From Plantago major (Eukaryota; Streptophyta; Magnoliopsida; Lamiales; Plantaginaceae): a DNA stretch of 64,000 nt. The DNA lies in contig CM048841.1 of assembly GCA_026545765.1 (NCBI GenBank), forward strand, positions 104,195,542-104,259,541, in the 5' to 3' direction. Below are positions 47,076 through 60,565 of this stretch, one piece after another. Within the stretch, counting starts at the first letter, position 1. Each line of letters begins with the position of its first letter. The notes beneath the pieces were generated by a model. That model did no database searches and was not told the DNA's origin. It was given only the letters and a program-made list of their open reading frames with translations. Position numbers and translations under genes: made by a program.

Positions 47076-50000
47076 TGAAATATATCATCAAAGGATAAGA
47101 GGAGAAGTGATGTTTCCTTTTCAGCATTGACTTTAATAGAAGAAGAAATTTTCTAGAAAATTACACCAGATACTGAGATATACATGTAAAAAGTTGTCAA
47201 ACTGAAGAGATTATTGTGTAACTGAAATTGACTTTGGAAGGCTTTAATTTGGGTACATGATATCCGGCCAGCTAATTTGGAGTTAAAATGAAACACGACT
47301 ATAAGCTTTTGATTCATTTTTTCAGACAAGGATAGTTAAGTGGCCTGTTTATTATCCATCAGCATCCACGTACCGAATCTTAGGTCTTTTTTTTTCATAT
47401 GGCAGTTGATACTTTGTTTTCATGCTTCTTTTTAATAAGCACTTTTATATTTTTTTCTAATATTTTCTGGTTCGTTATGCCACCAACCAAAGTCTCAAGC
47501 ACCGTATTAATTGCGTTTCAAAGTTACTAAACTATATATAATGAAATTATGCGTATCCATTCCACGATAATTGTTTGTTTTTAAATGTTATCCTTTATAT
47601 TACATATTTTTGTTATACGTTGGATTATGTTTTAGTCCAAATTACAGACTTGACCACAAAAATCTAATTAGAACCTCGTCAGGATGGATGTTACCATTAT
47701 GATGGACCCATTATCGGGGACCTCTCGTACGTCCTGAAGGCCCCCTCGTCAAGAAGACCTACTCAAAGGAAAAGCCCACTTGAAGCACAAACCTTCAGAG
47801 AAAACGATACATCAACCTTCACGTGATCACAATTTAAAATTTATCTGGCCGGAAAAATCAAAATTTGAAAGTTCACTAATGATTTACACATGTACTATTA
47901 CTACTTCACTGAGATATTCCCTGTTTGGCTATAGTAAAATGTAAGTAAACTACTAGTAAGATGTCAAAACTTGTATAGAAATATTAGAATCATCAATGTG
48001 CATCTTAATTAATGGGGTCAACCGATGAAATGAATTGGGCGTATGTGATTAGTAAAGTTACCAGTTTGAAGTGAATTGTAGGAGAGTAGTACTTGAATTA
48101 ATATATTGTATGTAATAAATGTACCTATGTTGTTCACTGTCAAAGTAAAGCAGTACAAGATAATTAAAAACAGCAGTGAAATAAATTCAACATAGAAACA
48201 AATTTTTACAGAGATCGAATCCTTATCGGAAAAAACACAGTCATGCATCGACTGTCAAATTACACTAAAATTATTGTAACATTTCTTTCTCAAGATCTGA
48301 TGTCAGATCATGCGCAATTCAACAACATTTTTTAATTAATTAATCTAATCAGTCTGTACAACTCAGCCATGCACATATTTATTATATGTATCACCCATCT
48401 CATTTGCATCTTAATTTTTTTAAAATGCATCTGTAAATATCTTCATAACAACCATGACGAATAATTTCAAATGAAGAACTGTCTAGTCTGCATGAGAAGA
48501 ACTTAATTAACAGAATATATAGGATATAACAACGATGCGTGTTAATTAATCTCAACATTACCGGTAAAACATTCTTATCTTGACAGTAATATACTAGCTA
48601 ATCTGATGATTAGAGTGATAAATTGTTGGGAGCAGGTGAAATCTTTTCCAGGAATGTCTTTTCTAGTGAACATAAAAGGTCAAAAGGTTGTAGAAACTAT
48701 GACAATTCTGACACGAGAAGCTAAATAAAAGGGACTTTAATTTTCGTTTTTACTATGGGATTAAGATTATTTATAATATGATGTTGTCAAACATTGAAAA
48801 GGACGAAAACAACTTTTGAAGGTTGTCCAAGTCGAGGAGCATGAAATTTCATTGCTTCCCCTAGTGAACTCAAGCCTTTGTGGCTTGATGATGATCTATC
48901 TACATCTATACACCAGTTATATAATGCTAGTGGTAATGAAGTAGCGTGATTTATTCCGATAATTTCAAATCGGGTTTCATATCAATCTTTGGATATTTGA
49001 CCTGTATTTTCGGATCACTTTCAACTTGGGTCAAATTTGCAATAACTAGTTTAGATCCAGTACTTTTTCCAACACCACATGAAGCATGTGGTATGTTTTT
49101 AATGCACAAGTTCTATTAGACTATACTACATATCTAGAGCTTCATTTTTCTACTTGTTGTATCAATACCTTGTAGCATTAGACTCTATATACAAGACTTG
49201 GAAATTAAAGAAGCTCAAGTAAAGTCAAATCTTGTATAGTTTCATTTTTCACCTTTAAATGATCTTTTGATCTTGAGTCTTGACAGAAAAAAGACACAAG
49301 AAAACTCAAGATAAATACAGACTAGCTAGCTAGAAATGTGTAAAAACAACTAGTGTTTGGTGAAAGGGAGACATAAAAGGGACCTTGATCTTTTGGCAAA
49401 TTTTAGGAGGCTATACTCTATAGCTTCAAGGCATTAATTTTTTGGCAAATATTGTTAGGGTCATGTACTTGGAGCAACACTTTTGAGTTGCTTGACATAA
49501 ATGTGTTGTGGGTAGTTGATAACTTGATATTGATAATCTTGTGCAATGCTATTATGTCGATATTTATCAGAAATTTTAGCAACAAAATATTGGAGTGGAG
49601 TTAAAAACATACACAGAGAAATTTTTGGGACAAATTTTGCCCATGAATCGCCAAAAGAAATACTTTATTGCTAACCTAAAGCAAAAAAAAAAAATTCAAT
49701 CATATAAATAAATATACAATGTTAGTTAGTATATATTCAGTGAAGAAACACGGAGTTACCTGTATAAATATTGTAAAACTAGGTAGACATTTTTTACATA
49801 AAATGTCCAGCTAAATCTTGAAATTTAAGTTCACATGCACAATTACCATATTTAAGTTGGTGTCCCATTAGAAATGGACTTATAAAACATGCATAAATGA
49901 CAACCCCACCTAAATTTGTGTGGTGTGGCAGTATTACCTGCTCGCAAGCATGCGACTCGGAAAAAGAAAAACTAGGGAAAGTTATAGACAAACCTCAATT

Positions 50001-50740
50001 TTACCCAAGAATTGTAAAGAAGACCTATTAAAATTAAATCAAACAAAAATAATTCAATTTTACAGTATATCCAGTGATAGAAAATTATTTCACTGTATAT
50101 CTGCACTGAAGATGAAGAAATATATAATGTACATTGTATGTATGAATTGAATTAAAAAAATACAGTAAAAACACTATTTGTGAGGATCCCATCCCCATAT
50201 TTATGTGTTGTGTATTGTGGGTTCCTATTTTCGGCCCACTGAAGAGTCCATATAGTTTCTGCCAAGTTTGGGCCTGACCAGAAACAACAGATTGCATTGG
50301 GATCAGTTCTCATTTCTGGACAGTATATAACTATTGGGCTACTAAACTAGTTACTATATCTTTCCTTAACGGTTTTGAATTTTTGATAAATTGAAGTACA
50401 CCACCCCAATTAGATATATGTCCCAATTTCAATAGTTTCAAATGATTTTAGCCCCTAAATTGTTTTTATTTGTGCTTCCTAAATGTTAATTATATAGTTT
50501 CAAGACGGCTTCGGATTCCAAACAAGTTCGAGGTGGTCTAGTTCCCGCAACCCTTAAAATGTTACGGCCTCAAATGGTCCTGGAAAGGTCCAAAAGTGTT
50601 ACAATCCACGAGATCTTGTACACTTAGTAGTCTCGATTCAGATCCAACAATATATTTCACCATATCGGATCTCTCACTAGTCTGGATAAGATTCAAGTCC
50701 AAGTATTACATATAAAGTCTTATTAAGGTACGAGTTCGAT
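47076..50740. other. Long gene-free region
   Basis: About 3.7 kb of AT-rich DNA with no supported gene, RNA or repeat pair. Small frames lack motifs. Confidence 0.45.
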
Positions 50741-50742
50741 AA

Positions 50743-50842
50743 AGGCTCTTTTCATCCGAAACTCATTAATTTCAATTCGATTCGGTCACCTTCAATTGGT
50801 TGTTTTTTATACTACAATTCGATTCGATTACGAAGAGAAACA
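50743..50842. mobile_element. Diverged Tourist-like MITE of the 100-bp family
   Basis: Starts aaggctcttttcatccgaaa followed by ctcattaatttcaattcg and ends attacgaagagaaaca, matching the family at 17730 and 35967. The ends are eroded and the target duplication is not certain. Confidence 0.5.
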
Positions 50843-51294
50843 TATATATTGAAATCACAATCTCAAATGATGTGTTTTATTATGATTCACAAGCACAAAT
50901 GGTGATGGGATCACTTTTTCAAATTTACATATTTCATCAGCATTTCGTCCTATTAAAATTTCGAAATAGCATTTTCACACCCTCTAAATTTTATTTAACA
51001 CCGCACATGTTTATAATATTTACGACTTATTTATTCACCCGATCTATAGAGTAACACATGTTCATTCATTAAATTCTCAGTAATAAATATAATATTTTTT
51101 TAAAAAGATATAACATCCTTGTCAAAAACTTTCAACTAGTGTGCTAGTGCTAATTGGTTGAGCATCACTTTCCAACTAACTGTTCAATTAGCTGTAGTAA
51201 CTTGACAATTGTGTACTATAAGGCCCGAACGCCGAACTTGACAAGATCCTTATTCAAATATTTTCGAGTATATTTATTAAACAATCCATAAGCA

Positions 51295-51515
51295 CAAAGT
51301 CTCATGAGATACGGTCTCTAAATAACTTATCTAGAGACGCCCTATGTTATCAATAAAACCATCCATGTTATTAATAAAAAAAATCTATATTGTTAATTAA
51401 ACAAATCTTGTTATAATATGAAAAAACACCAATGTTGAGAATATAGGTGTTTTATTAATAACATGGATGATTTTCTTGACAATATATTTCCGTCTCTAGA
51501 TAAATTATCTAAAAA
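51295..51515. repeat. Inverted-repeat (foldback) element
   Basis: Left arm (aacttatctagagacg, then catccatgttattaataaaa near 51325-51380) pairs with the right arm (ttttattaataacatggatg, then cgtctctagataaattatct near 51451-51511). The centre is AT-rich with aacaccaatgttgagaatataggtgtt. Likely a small MITE of unknown class. Confidence 0.6.
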
Positions 51516-52369
51516 GCATCATGGCATTTACTCATTCATAAGAAATTATATGGTTTATGAGAATCCATTAAAAGCATATAGTTAGTCCAACTTTAAATAT
51601 TTATTATAAATATAGTCGTAGTCATTAATTTGCACTTGATGATAATATACTAGCAGTCGGTTCTGTTAGGACGGATTAATTAAAAACAATATTTATAATG
51701 GGTCAAACCTTTACAATTTGTTTATACCAACTTATTAATAACAGATATTAATTGGGAGGGTTTGGTTATCTCAATTCTCAAGTTACATTCCTGTCCCGAT
51801 CCTAGTTACCGAAATCCCAATTGATCGGGTAATTCCGGGATTGGGTACACGCAAATTGTTTTCCCCAAACCTTAGCACATATAGGTTCGATTCGAAAAAT
51901 GATTAATTCAATTCAAAAGCACTAAGGGTACTCACAATATTTTTATTCATAGATTAAAATATCGATTTCGGAATATGTTTTGGATTATGGGAAAATATAA
52001 ATGGGAGTGAGGTAGTAACTATTGCGGCACGTAAATGGGACAAGAACGTAAACGGGAGTCATGGGACAAGATGTAGGATTATCGTTATCCATGAGTAATG
52101 AGTGTTAACTTTTAGGCATTACTGTATTAGATTAGATTTTCCCATGTTAGAACGAAGTTGTACTTGTGTTCTACTACTAAAAGTCAAATCTTCCGATTGG
52201 ACTTAAGTATTTAACGTCAGCATTGGCCAGCTTCCAGATCTTTCAACTCTCAGTGAAGTATTACAGTGACTGTTATCCGCCATTGATTACCCAACCAAGC
52301 TATTTTTCTTATTTTAGTCGAACACCGTCGGACCCTTTCGATTCAAACAAAAACTCAACACACAGAGAC
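51516..52369. promoter_or_regulatory. Upstream region of the 4CL-like gene
   Basis: No gene seen. An in-frame ATG at 52223 would add 49 residues, but the family starts at MEKSGYG (52370), so this part is taken as promoter and leader. Confidence 0.45.
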
Positions 52370-55300
52370 ATGGAGAAATCAGGCTATGGCCGTGACGGAA
52401 TCCACCGATCTCTCCGTCCACCACTCTTCCTCCCAACTTCACCAAACCTCTCCATGGTCTCATTCCTCTTCCGAAACATCTCCTCCTTCTCCGACAGACC
52501 AGCTCTCACCGATTCACTCACCGGAGAAACACTCACCTTCTCCGATTTCAAGTCATCAGTTCAGAAGGTCGCTAAAGGCCTCATCCAGCTAGGCGTGAAG
52601 AAAAACGACGTCGTTTTGATCTTCGCGCCCAATTCAATCCAATTCCCTATCGTTTTTTTCGGAATCATCGCCGTTGGAGCGATTGCCACCACTGTGAACC
52701 CTGTGTACACTGTTGGTGAGCTCTCTAAACAAGTTCAGGATTCGAATTCTAAGATTATTGTTACTGTTAAGGAGCTTTTGCCTAAGGTTAAGGATCTAGG
52801 TTTGCCTGTTATTCTACTGGGTGATGGAATTGGGAATGAGTCTGTTGCTTTACCAATTGGGAAGATGAAGATCCCGTTCCTGAAAACGTTCCGTGAGCTG
52901 GTGAGGAATGAGGGGGATTTCGATTTGGATAGTAGTGTTGAGGTTAAGCAGGATGATACTGCGGCTCTGTTGTACTCTTCCGGTACGACTGGGCTTAGCA
53001 AGGTGTGGTGCTTACTCATAGGAATTTTATAGCCGCGTCGTTGATGATCACGTCTGATCAGGAGACGGCGGGGAGACACCTGTGTTTTCGTGTGTTTTCT
53101 GCCGATGTTTCATGTGTTTGGGCTCTCGGTGCTGATGTACTCGCAGCTGCAGCGTGGGAATTCGGTTGTTTCTATGTCTGTGTTTGATTTTGAGATGATA
53201 TTGAAGACTGTGGAGAAGTATAGGGTGACTCATATGTGGGTTGTGCCGCCGATTGTGTTGGGTTTGGCAAAGAGTAACTTGGTTAAGAAGTATGATATGT
53301 CTTCGTTGAGGCAGATAGGATCCGGTGCCGCCCCACTTGGGAAAGAGTTGATGCAGGAGTGTGCCAAGAATTTCCCCCAGGCTGTTGTTTTACAAGTAAT
53401 TTCCTTTCTTTTTGGGCATCTGGAATTAAGTAGGCCACATAATGCTTAATAGAGTGCTGGTAGAATAATCTTTTTGATATATAAATTTAGTTAGTATGGT
53501 CTATAATATGCTTATGGAGACTTTCTGGCTCCAATTGAAGATGTGTGTCACCTTTAATATGAAATCTTTTTTCACCAAAATGATCCTTTAATTGCAGGGT
53601 TACGGAATGACTGAAACTTGTGGAATTATCTCACTTGAAAATCAATATTCAGGACCTCGTCATTCTGGTTCTGCCGGAATACTTGCCCCAGGAGTGGAAT
53701 GTCAAATAGTTAGTGTTGATAAATTGAAGCCCCTTCCTCCTGGCCAATTAGGGGAAATATGGGTGCGAGGACCTAACATGATGCAAGGTACGCTTTTATT
53801 TTTTCACACGTAGAAGGGTCCTGAACAATCTTCATCTCAGATAACACTGGTTTATTAGACACATGTTTGCTTAGAAGACATCAGTAGATCATAAATGGTA
53901 ACGTCGTCACATGATCTCAGATTGTAATTGTTTTCAAATTTTGGATAAGCAATGTATTAATTTGTTGTTATCTCAGTCTCAGTAGCAAATTCATTGTCAT
54001 CTGTTTTTTTTATGCTAAGATGTGTGTATAGAGCGATGTGGAATTTGCAAACATGCCATGTTATTCCATACGTATAGTTAAAACACTTAAACGTCCTACC
54101 ATACCTGTATCTTCCTTGATTAGATAGTTAAGGAAGTATGCTTTGTTAGTTGGTAATTTTGGCAAACTGTAGTCTCTGTAGTTGATTTATTCGTGCATTT
54201 TTTTTTGCGGGATGCCCTTTTTTTTACTACTACATACCAAAATAATCTTACGTTACAAGTCTGTTTTTCCTAGTGTTCTTTCTTTAATTTACAGTAGTAG
54301 TTTCTCTCTCTCCCACTTTTTATTTTTATTTTTCTTTTCGGGCTACTGGATGCTTATTCGAGTCATTATTTTGTAGGATGTGTAAACATGTGAATAGTTG
54401 AGTAACCATTAATATCTGAACGTGTCCATATTACATACCCAATGAAATTATGGAACCATATTATGTGTAACCATTCACTTCTTTCACAGGATACTTCAAC
54501 AATCCACAGGCCACCAAGCTGACTATAGATAAGCAGGGATGGGTGCATACCGGTGATCTTGGATACTTTGATGAAGATGGTCAGTTGTTTGTTGTTGACC
54601 GGATTAAAGAGCTTATAAAATACAAAGGATTTCAGGTAATCCACCATTTAGCGATAACAAGTTAAACTGAATCCATTCGTATATATATCATTTTATCTCT
54701 ACTAGCAATCACATTTGATTTCCGGCCTAGATGTTGTTTTTGACTCCTGCTCAGTAATTTAAAATGATGCGTACATTTAATTTTGTTTATCATTATTGAT
54801 GAATTATCCAAACTTCCAATGCTTTAAACCTCATTATGAAATATGAATTGTTTTATGTCTTGGTGTGATCAATTATCAATACTAGTCATTATTGATCAGA
54901 AGGCTTTCTTATTACTCTTGGAGTGTCTTTTTATTACTGAACATGGTGAGATAAATCTCTTCAAGTGCAAACGTGTACATAATTGAAAATTTTGAGGTTT
55001 TAAAAGGAACTTGGGAGTTGAAACTCGGTATGAAATGTTCGCTGTATTGTTTATATTCAGAAGCTTGAATTAGTCGTATTTTTAGTGAGAGTTTTAGTTT
55101 TCATCATGGTAGGTGGCTCCAGCTGAGCTTGAAGGGCTGTTAGTATCTCACCCTGAGATACTGGATGCTGTGGTCATCCCGTAAGTTACTTTGCACAGCT
55201 GCAGTTCTTTGTTCAAAATTCAAAATTGCAAAAGATTGCTTTCTATATGTTTAATTAATTATACTTTGTGTTCATCTTCATCTAGGTTTCCTGATGCTGA

Positions 55301-55663
55301 GGCTGGTGAAGTCCCAGCTGCATATGTTGTCCGGGCGCCTACTAGCTCATTAACAGAAGAAGATATCAAGAAGTTCATTGCGGAGCAGGTAATCACAATT
55401 GATATTTAAATGGCTAATAGAAAATTACTATGTCACTATTTTGCAAGTATTGAAATAGCTTTTTGTAATATATGAAAACAAGAAACTACATTTGTATTAT
55501 GTCCTCTAGTACTCATAACTAACGTTAGATACTTTTTTTTTTTTTTCAGGTTGCACCTTACAAGAAGATAAGAAGAGTTACATTCATTACCACCGTGCCA
55601 AAGTCGGCCTCCGGGAAAATTCTCAGAAGAGAATTAATTGATAAAGTTAGATCTAAAATGTAG
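52370..55663 (+). pseudogene. 4-coumarate:CoA ligase-like 7 type acyl-CoA synthetase, frame-broken in exon 1 as read
   Basis: Six exons: 52370-53395, 53598-53787, 54490-54635, 55113-55180, 55286-55388, 55550-55663. The protein belongs to the ANL adenylating superfamily and closely resembles Arabidopsis At4g05160 (4CLL7), a peroxisomal enzyme that activates fatty or jasmonate-precursor acids as CoA esters via an acyl-AMP. Motifs: MEKSGYGRDGIHRSLRPP, AMP-binding [82 protein letters not shown] and [13 protein letters not shown], ending SKM, a PTS1-like tail. Three single bases appear missing in runs of G (53002-53003), G (53070-53073) and T (53085-53088). Together they garble about 28 residues and put a stop at 53031-53033, after which the frame is normal. 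All other exons are clean, so sequencing error is as likely as true loss of function. Confidence 0.88.
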
Positions 55664-57640
55664 TGTACTTTCCAATAACTCTGTGTTCTTCTACCTTTTT
55701 CTCTGTCTTTACAATATATACTGAATTGTGGGAATGGAGAATTGGAGATCCTATCCATGGGGTTGGGGATATTGTCTTTAGGTGCTTTAAAGTGTTGTAC
55801 GTTCGAGTTTGTGTACAACTACAAAACACGACAGTGCAACTCATCAAAGCATTTGAGGACAATATCCATCGTTGTAGATTGAACACACCCCTGGATTGCT
55901 AGGTTCTTATGGAACCTCATTACACAGATTTACATTAGATGTTCGCATGCAATAACGCAGCTGCAGATGAATATTTTTCTCTGTTTTGAAGCAGCTGCAT
56001 GATAGCCATTTTACATTTTCAATGACAAGCCAATATGAAGACTTGAAAAGTGATCCTAGCTTTCTTAACTGTGTCGGTCAACATTGTCTTCTTCCTCCTT
56101 CATACTTGACGGCTGGTCGGAATGAAGTAAGAATAGTGTAGCTATCTCTCTTTTTTTTTTTTTTTTTTTTTTCCACAAATAACATAGCATAATTCCAATG
56201 CATAATTCCCTCTTTCTTCTGCACTTCATTGCTGTACTTGATTTCTCCATTACCAAGCAAAATCAACATCAAGTCTGCCGGATTCAATCAGGTTGTTCCA
56301 CCTTTGGGTAGCTAACCGGTCTTTTTGCCGGATTCACCCAATTTTCAAAACGGTCTTCGTACCGGGTTTTAGCCGAACCATTTTGGTAGTCTTTCCAAGC
56401 CAGAGTCTCAGTCGAGACCGACATGTGCCTCATTTGACCCTTTCGTGTATGAGTACGTTGCAATTGCCTTTAGCATATAATTTGTCCTAGTTCAATCCGG
56501 GTTAATTATTTTATATCACTCAAATGCAAATGAATTGAGTTTTCTCACTTTAAATGTGTAACCAAACACTCCTATTAATTTTCAATTCTCAAATTTAATT
56601 TAATATAAATTGTATAAGTGGAGTTTATAATGTGTTTTTGTAACACCCCTTTCAGATCAAGGCCCAAGAAAAATACGTTCTTCCTCACTTATAAATGGAC
56701 TAGTATCGTTGACATGCGGATATTCGCATAATACGTTTTTTATAATTTCGAGTTTTGAATTCTCACAAGGAAAAGTGTTCGTTCACATAAACTCCTGACA
56801 TACAATTATGCATGACAATAAGTTTGACTTTGATTTATAAGGATAATTTTTAGGATAAATAGTTTGGTTGAAATTTTCTTCTCCTCCTTTGGCGTAACTT
56901 CTCTTTTAATAGTAATAATTGTCTCATACTACTATTTAGGAAGTTTATACGGTCAACCAGACTTCCGTCGTACCTAACAACAGGCTGCCAATATAAAATT
57001 CACATAGTTTTTTTCATTAGTTGAATGAATTGCTCCACGATATTTTCACTACCATGCATGGACAATTGCTCCAACAACAAATTACAGATTAAATAAAATT
57101 TTAGTGTACATTCAACTTCCCTCAATGTATTCATAAAAGCTTGCCCAATAAGAGAATAAGATGCGTGATAAACTATCTTATCCAAAATATCTATTTGCTC
57201 TACAACATGAACGGCCGGTAATTTTCGCTAGAAAACTCAGGAAACTCCAATCTATGAGAAGAAACCCGATTCAACGGTTCATGAACTTGAGATATATGTT
57301 GTGAAATTTGTTGGAGAATTGGTTGATTTAGCAACCATTTATACGTTTTAAAGCCATAAAATGTGCAACTTAACTTTAAAGTTGAAATGTCAAGAGGACA
57401 TATCTTTGAGCAAATTTTATATATCGTCCACCCTTTGTTTTGACATGTTTTATATAGTTGATCACGTAGTGGGTTGTGCAAGCTACGTGATAATGTAATA
57501 CATTGACGAAAATCAATTCTCGGTATGAATAAAAGTTGGCTCGAACTAGTGAGGTACAAGTTGGGAGTATACATATTCTAGAAGAAGTCTTTTGCACTTC
57601 TCCCATGTTATTACTCCAATTTTACCAATTAATTCTTTAA
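55664..57640. other. 3-prime flank of the 4CL-like gene and intergenic DNA
   Basis: No further gene. A T22-T24 run lies at about 56149-56172. Small frames have no motif. Confidence 0.45.
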
Positions 57641-58130
57641 TTTTCGGAATTAAAATCAATTAATTTTGTAACTCATGGTCTTGCATCTCTAATAAGGTTT
57701 TATAGTGGCTTTAATACATGAGTTAAGTTGTGACCTTTGAGGTAGCCTTTCTTGGCTATAAAAGATGGTCTCTCCACCACTTTGGAGTAATCATTCTTCT
57801 CCTCCCCCCTCATCCATTGACATAATTTTTCTCATTATATTAGATAGAGATTGCATATATACTAGGCATACACTTAACATCTAGAGAGTTCCAACACTTG
57901 AAAGGTTCGAATGAACTAATTTTGTTGCTTCCAAAATTAGTTGTGAATGAGCGTTATCTTGAAGACATCGCTCAAGAGTTCAAGATGTAAATCGCGCAAA
58001 TTGTGCTTAAGGGGAAGTGGTCACACCACTGTCTCGTCCAGGATTAAATCTGAATTCATAGTACTTGGTCAATGCCTTATTTCTACTAAAATATGAACGT
58101 AAGTGTTGTTAATATTGTTTTTACTCTTGT
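57640..58130 (+). mobile_element. Possible LTR-retrotransposon LTR/leader remnant
   Basis: A TATA-like gctataaaagatgg (about 57756-57769) is followed by a pyrimidine-rich start region and then ttgaagacatcgctcaagag, aaatcgcgcaaattgtgctt and aagtggtcacaccactg. The general arrangement resembles the leader of plant copia-type LTRs. No second LTR, primer-binding site or gag/pol frame could be confirmed. Confidence 0.25.
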
Positions 58131-59035
58131 TGAGATTTATAAATATGATTTGTATAATATACTAATCATATTCTTATATATATATATTCTTTTTGTTGGC
58201 ATGTCATGCGGATGAAAATCAACCGGGAACAACAAATTTTTGTATGTCTCACTCTTATGTTTCATAGCTTCATCACTCATTGTGTGCTTTTCCTTCTTTT
58301 GTGCCTCATGCATCTCCGGTTGTTGTTTTAGCTCACCCATCATTTGATCTAGCTAGCGATTCAACTGCATCAATCTTCTGGTTTACGCCATGAATCTCTA
58401 CATATATCGTGATTCTTATGTGTTTCGAACAAATATTTCATCCTAGTTCCCATTGCCATAAGTCACGATTGCCCAATAGGCATGTATGAGGATACATATA
58501 TACTTATTGGGCTACCATAAACATTAAATCAAATAAAATAGAAAACTCTGAAGTTTATAATCAATCAATAAGATAGTGAAGTTTACAAATTAACGAACTA
58601 ACCAGAACATCACGACGCCGATCAACAGAGAATTGAGAATTACAATTTGTATTTTAGAGAGTAAAGAAGCTTAGCAAACGGACGAGGAATGGCTTTCCGA
58701 CAGGAATAAGTCTTGTGAAAGTCGTAATTTTCCTAAACAATAGGAAAATCCACACCTCATTAGTATAAATTAGGAGAGTATGCTCAACACTTGGGTAGGA
58801 GAGGTATTGATTTACCTCATGTTCAAGAAAATCTTGACTTTTACAAGAATTTCACTTCCGGACAGTTGCATCACCATGTTTTGAAAGAGCAGCATAACAG
58901 AACGATAGTGGCTGACGGTAAAATTACCAAAATAGTTAATTCAAACGAATTACTACAATAATTAATAAATAAGAATTAACAATACGAGTTAATAAATAAA
59001 CGAACTGGAAACTAAATAAGAACTTAGAGCGTCTA

Positions 59036-59405
59036 GTAGATCTTCGTCATCACATAATTAAAATGTTTTCTAATTTTTTTTTAGAGAAGAAATTAGGATA
59101 AGAAAACAGTATGAAATTGCATGTGAAATTTTGCACGAATTTAAAATTTGAAGTTAGGCTAAACAATCAATTTTAAATCAAAATTATGTGGAAAATTTAG
59201 CGCAATTATAATGTTTTATTGTAGATCGTCATCACACAATAAAATATTTTTTATTTTTTTAATTTAATTAGATAAGAGATTAGGATTGAAAATAGTAGGA
59301 AATTGCATGGGAAATTTACTCGAATTTTACATGTGAAGTTAGACTTCACAATCAACTTTAAATTAAATCTAAATTTCGTGAAATGTTTTCACGCAATCTC
59401 ATAGT
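59036..59405. repeat. ~185-bp imperfect direct duplication
   Basis: The segment from 59036 (gtagatcttcgtcatcacat; later aaattgcatg, gaagttag, caatcaa.tttaaat) recurs from 59221 (gtagatcgtcatcacacaat) with the same landmarks in order. Moderately diverged tandem copies; no coding content. Confidence 0.7.
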
Positions 59406-59764
59406 TTTTCTTCTTCGATATATAATGGAGCATGTACAAGAGAAACTAAGTATTAAAGTCCGGTGAAATTGCTTTTTACATTGAAATAATAATATGTACG
59501 TAGTAATGCAAGAAAGACCTGTAGCGGATTACCCCTTACATTATTTGCACCATACCAAATTGCTTGAATTGACGCAATGTATGTATTTTCTTTCATTCGT
59601 GGGATTCGGATTCTAATCCGAATTTATTTCACCAAAAGTTCAGACACCCATTGTGCATTCATCAAATAGAAGAATAATAAAGTACATATTATATGATGAG
59701 CTTATTACTTTGGACCTCATAAATCTAAGCCACTAAATTGTCCTACGGAATCATACAAGGGCAA

Positions 59765-59800
<36 letters not shown>

Positions 59801-60565
59801 TGTATTAACATAATAGAATTACCATCCAAGGACTTAGTTATATAGGGTATTTACAACATTTGTTAGTTTTTCGGTCTTTTCCAATCTAATCAATCTGGTG
59901 TCAACATGTTCTTGAGATTGTTATCTAATTACTTACCGTCCTCAGGACGCGTAAGTCCTCCGATAACTCCAAGTCCTGGTAGTGATATGATCACTAGAAT
60001 GGTCATAAACATGGTCGTCATAGCTGAAAATTAAATGTGATCACTGATCACACGCACACTATATATATGTAGAAAATGACCCAGCAGGCCAGCATTACAG
60101 TGACAAAAATTATTATTGTAATTTGTAGTCTTACCACGCGCTAAAATATCATATATTTAATTATATCATGACCATCAAACATTTTGTTGTGTACTAGGTG
60201 TGACTAGTATCTTGAGATAGATCAGAAGTAGATGACCAAGGTGTTGGAATGTTATCGTTCCAATCACACATCAAACTGACATCGGAAGAATTGTTGAACT
60301 CTAAATCTAACATTTGTGGCCCAATTACCCAATGCAAATTTCGTGCAAATTTCACATGCGATGTCGTACTCTTTTTTTATAGGTCTGACAATGACATGCA
60401 ACCCCCTCCCCATCTAATCTTTTTTTTAAGTAAATAAAAAATTGAAAAAGGTACTTAATTATGGATAAAAACACATATAGATCATAATATGCTAGCTATC
60501 CAACACGTGATTTTACTTATGTAAACAAAATCAAGTACACGATAAGAATAGAAAATGTTTGAACA
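59406..60565. other. Intergenic with (AT)n microsatellite
   Basis: An (AT)16 tract at about 59767-59798. No gene or other element is supported. Confidence 0.6.

Noticed and set aside
46666..47127. 153-codon minus-strand frame
   Set aside because: It runs across the A-rich interior of the Harbinger-type MITE copy C and has no domain.
52223..52369. N-terminal extension of the 4CL-like protein
   Set aside because: The family begins at MEKSGYG; the preceding 49 residues show no targeting-peptide features and are probably leader.
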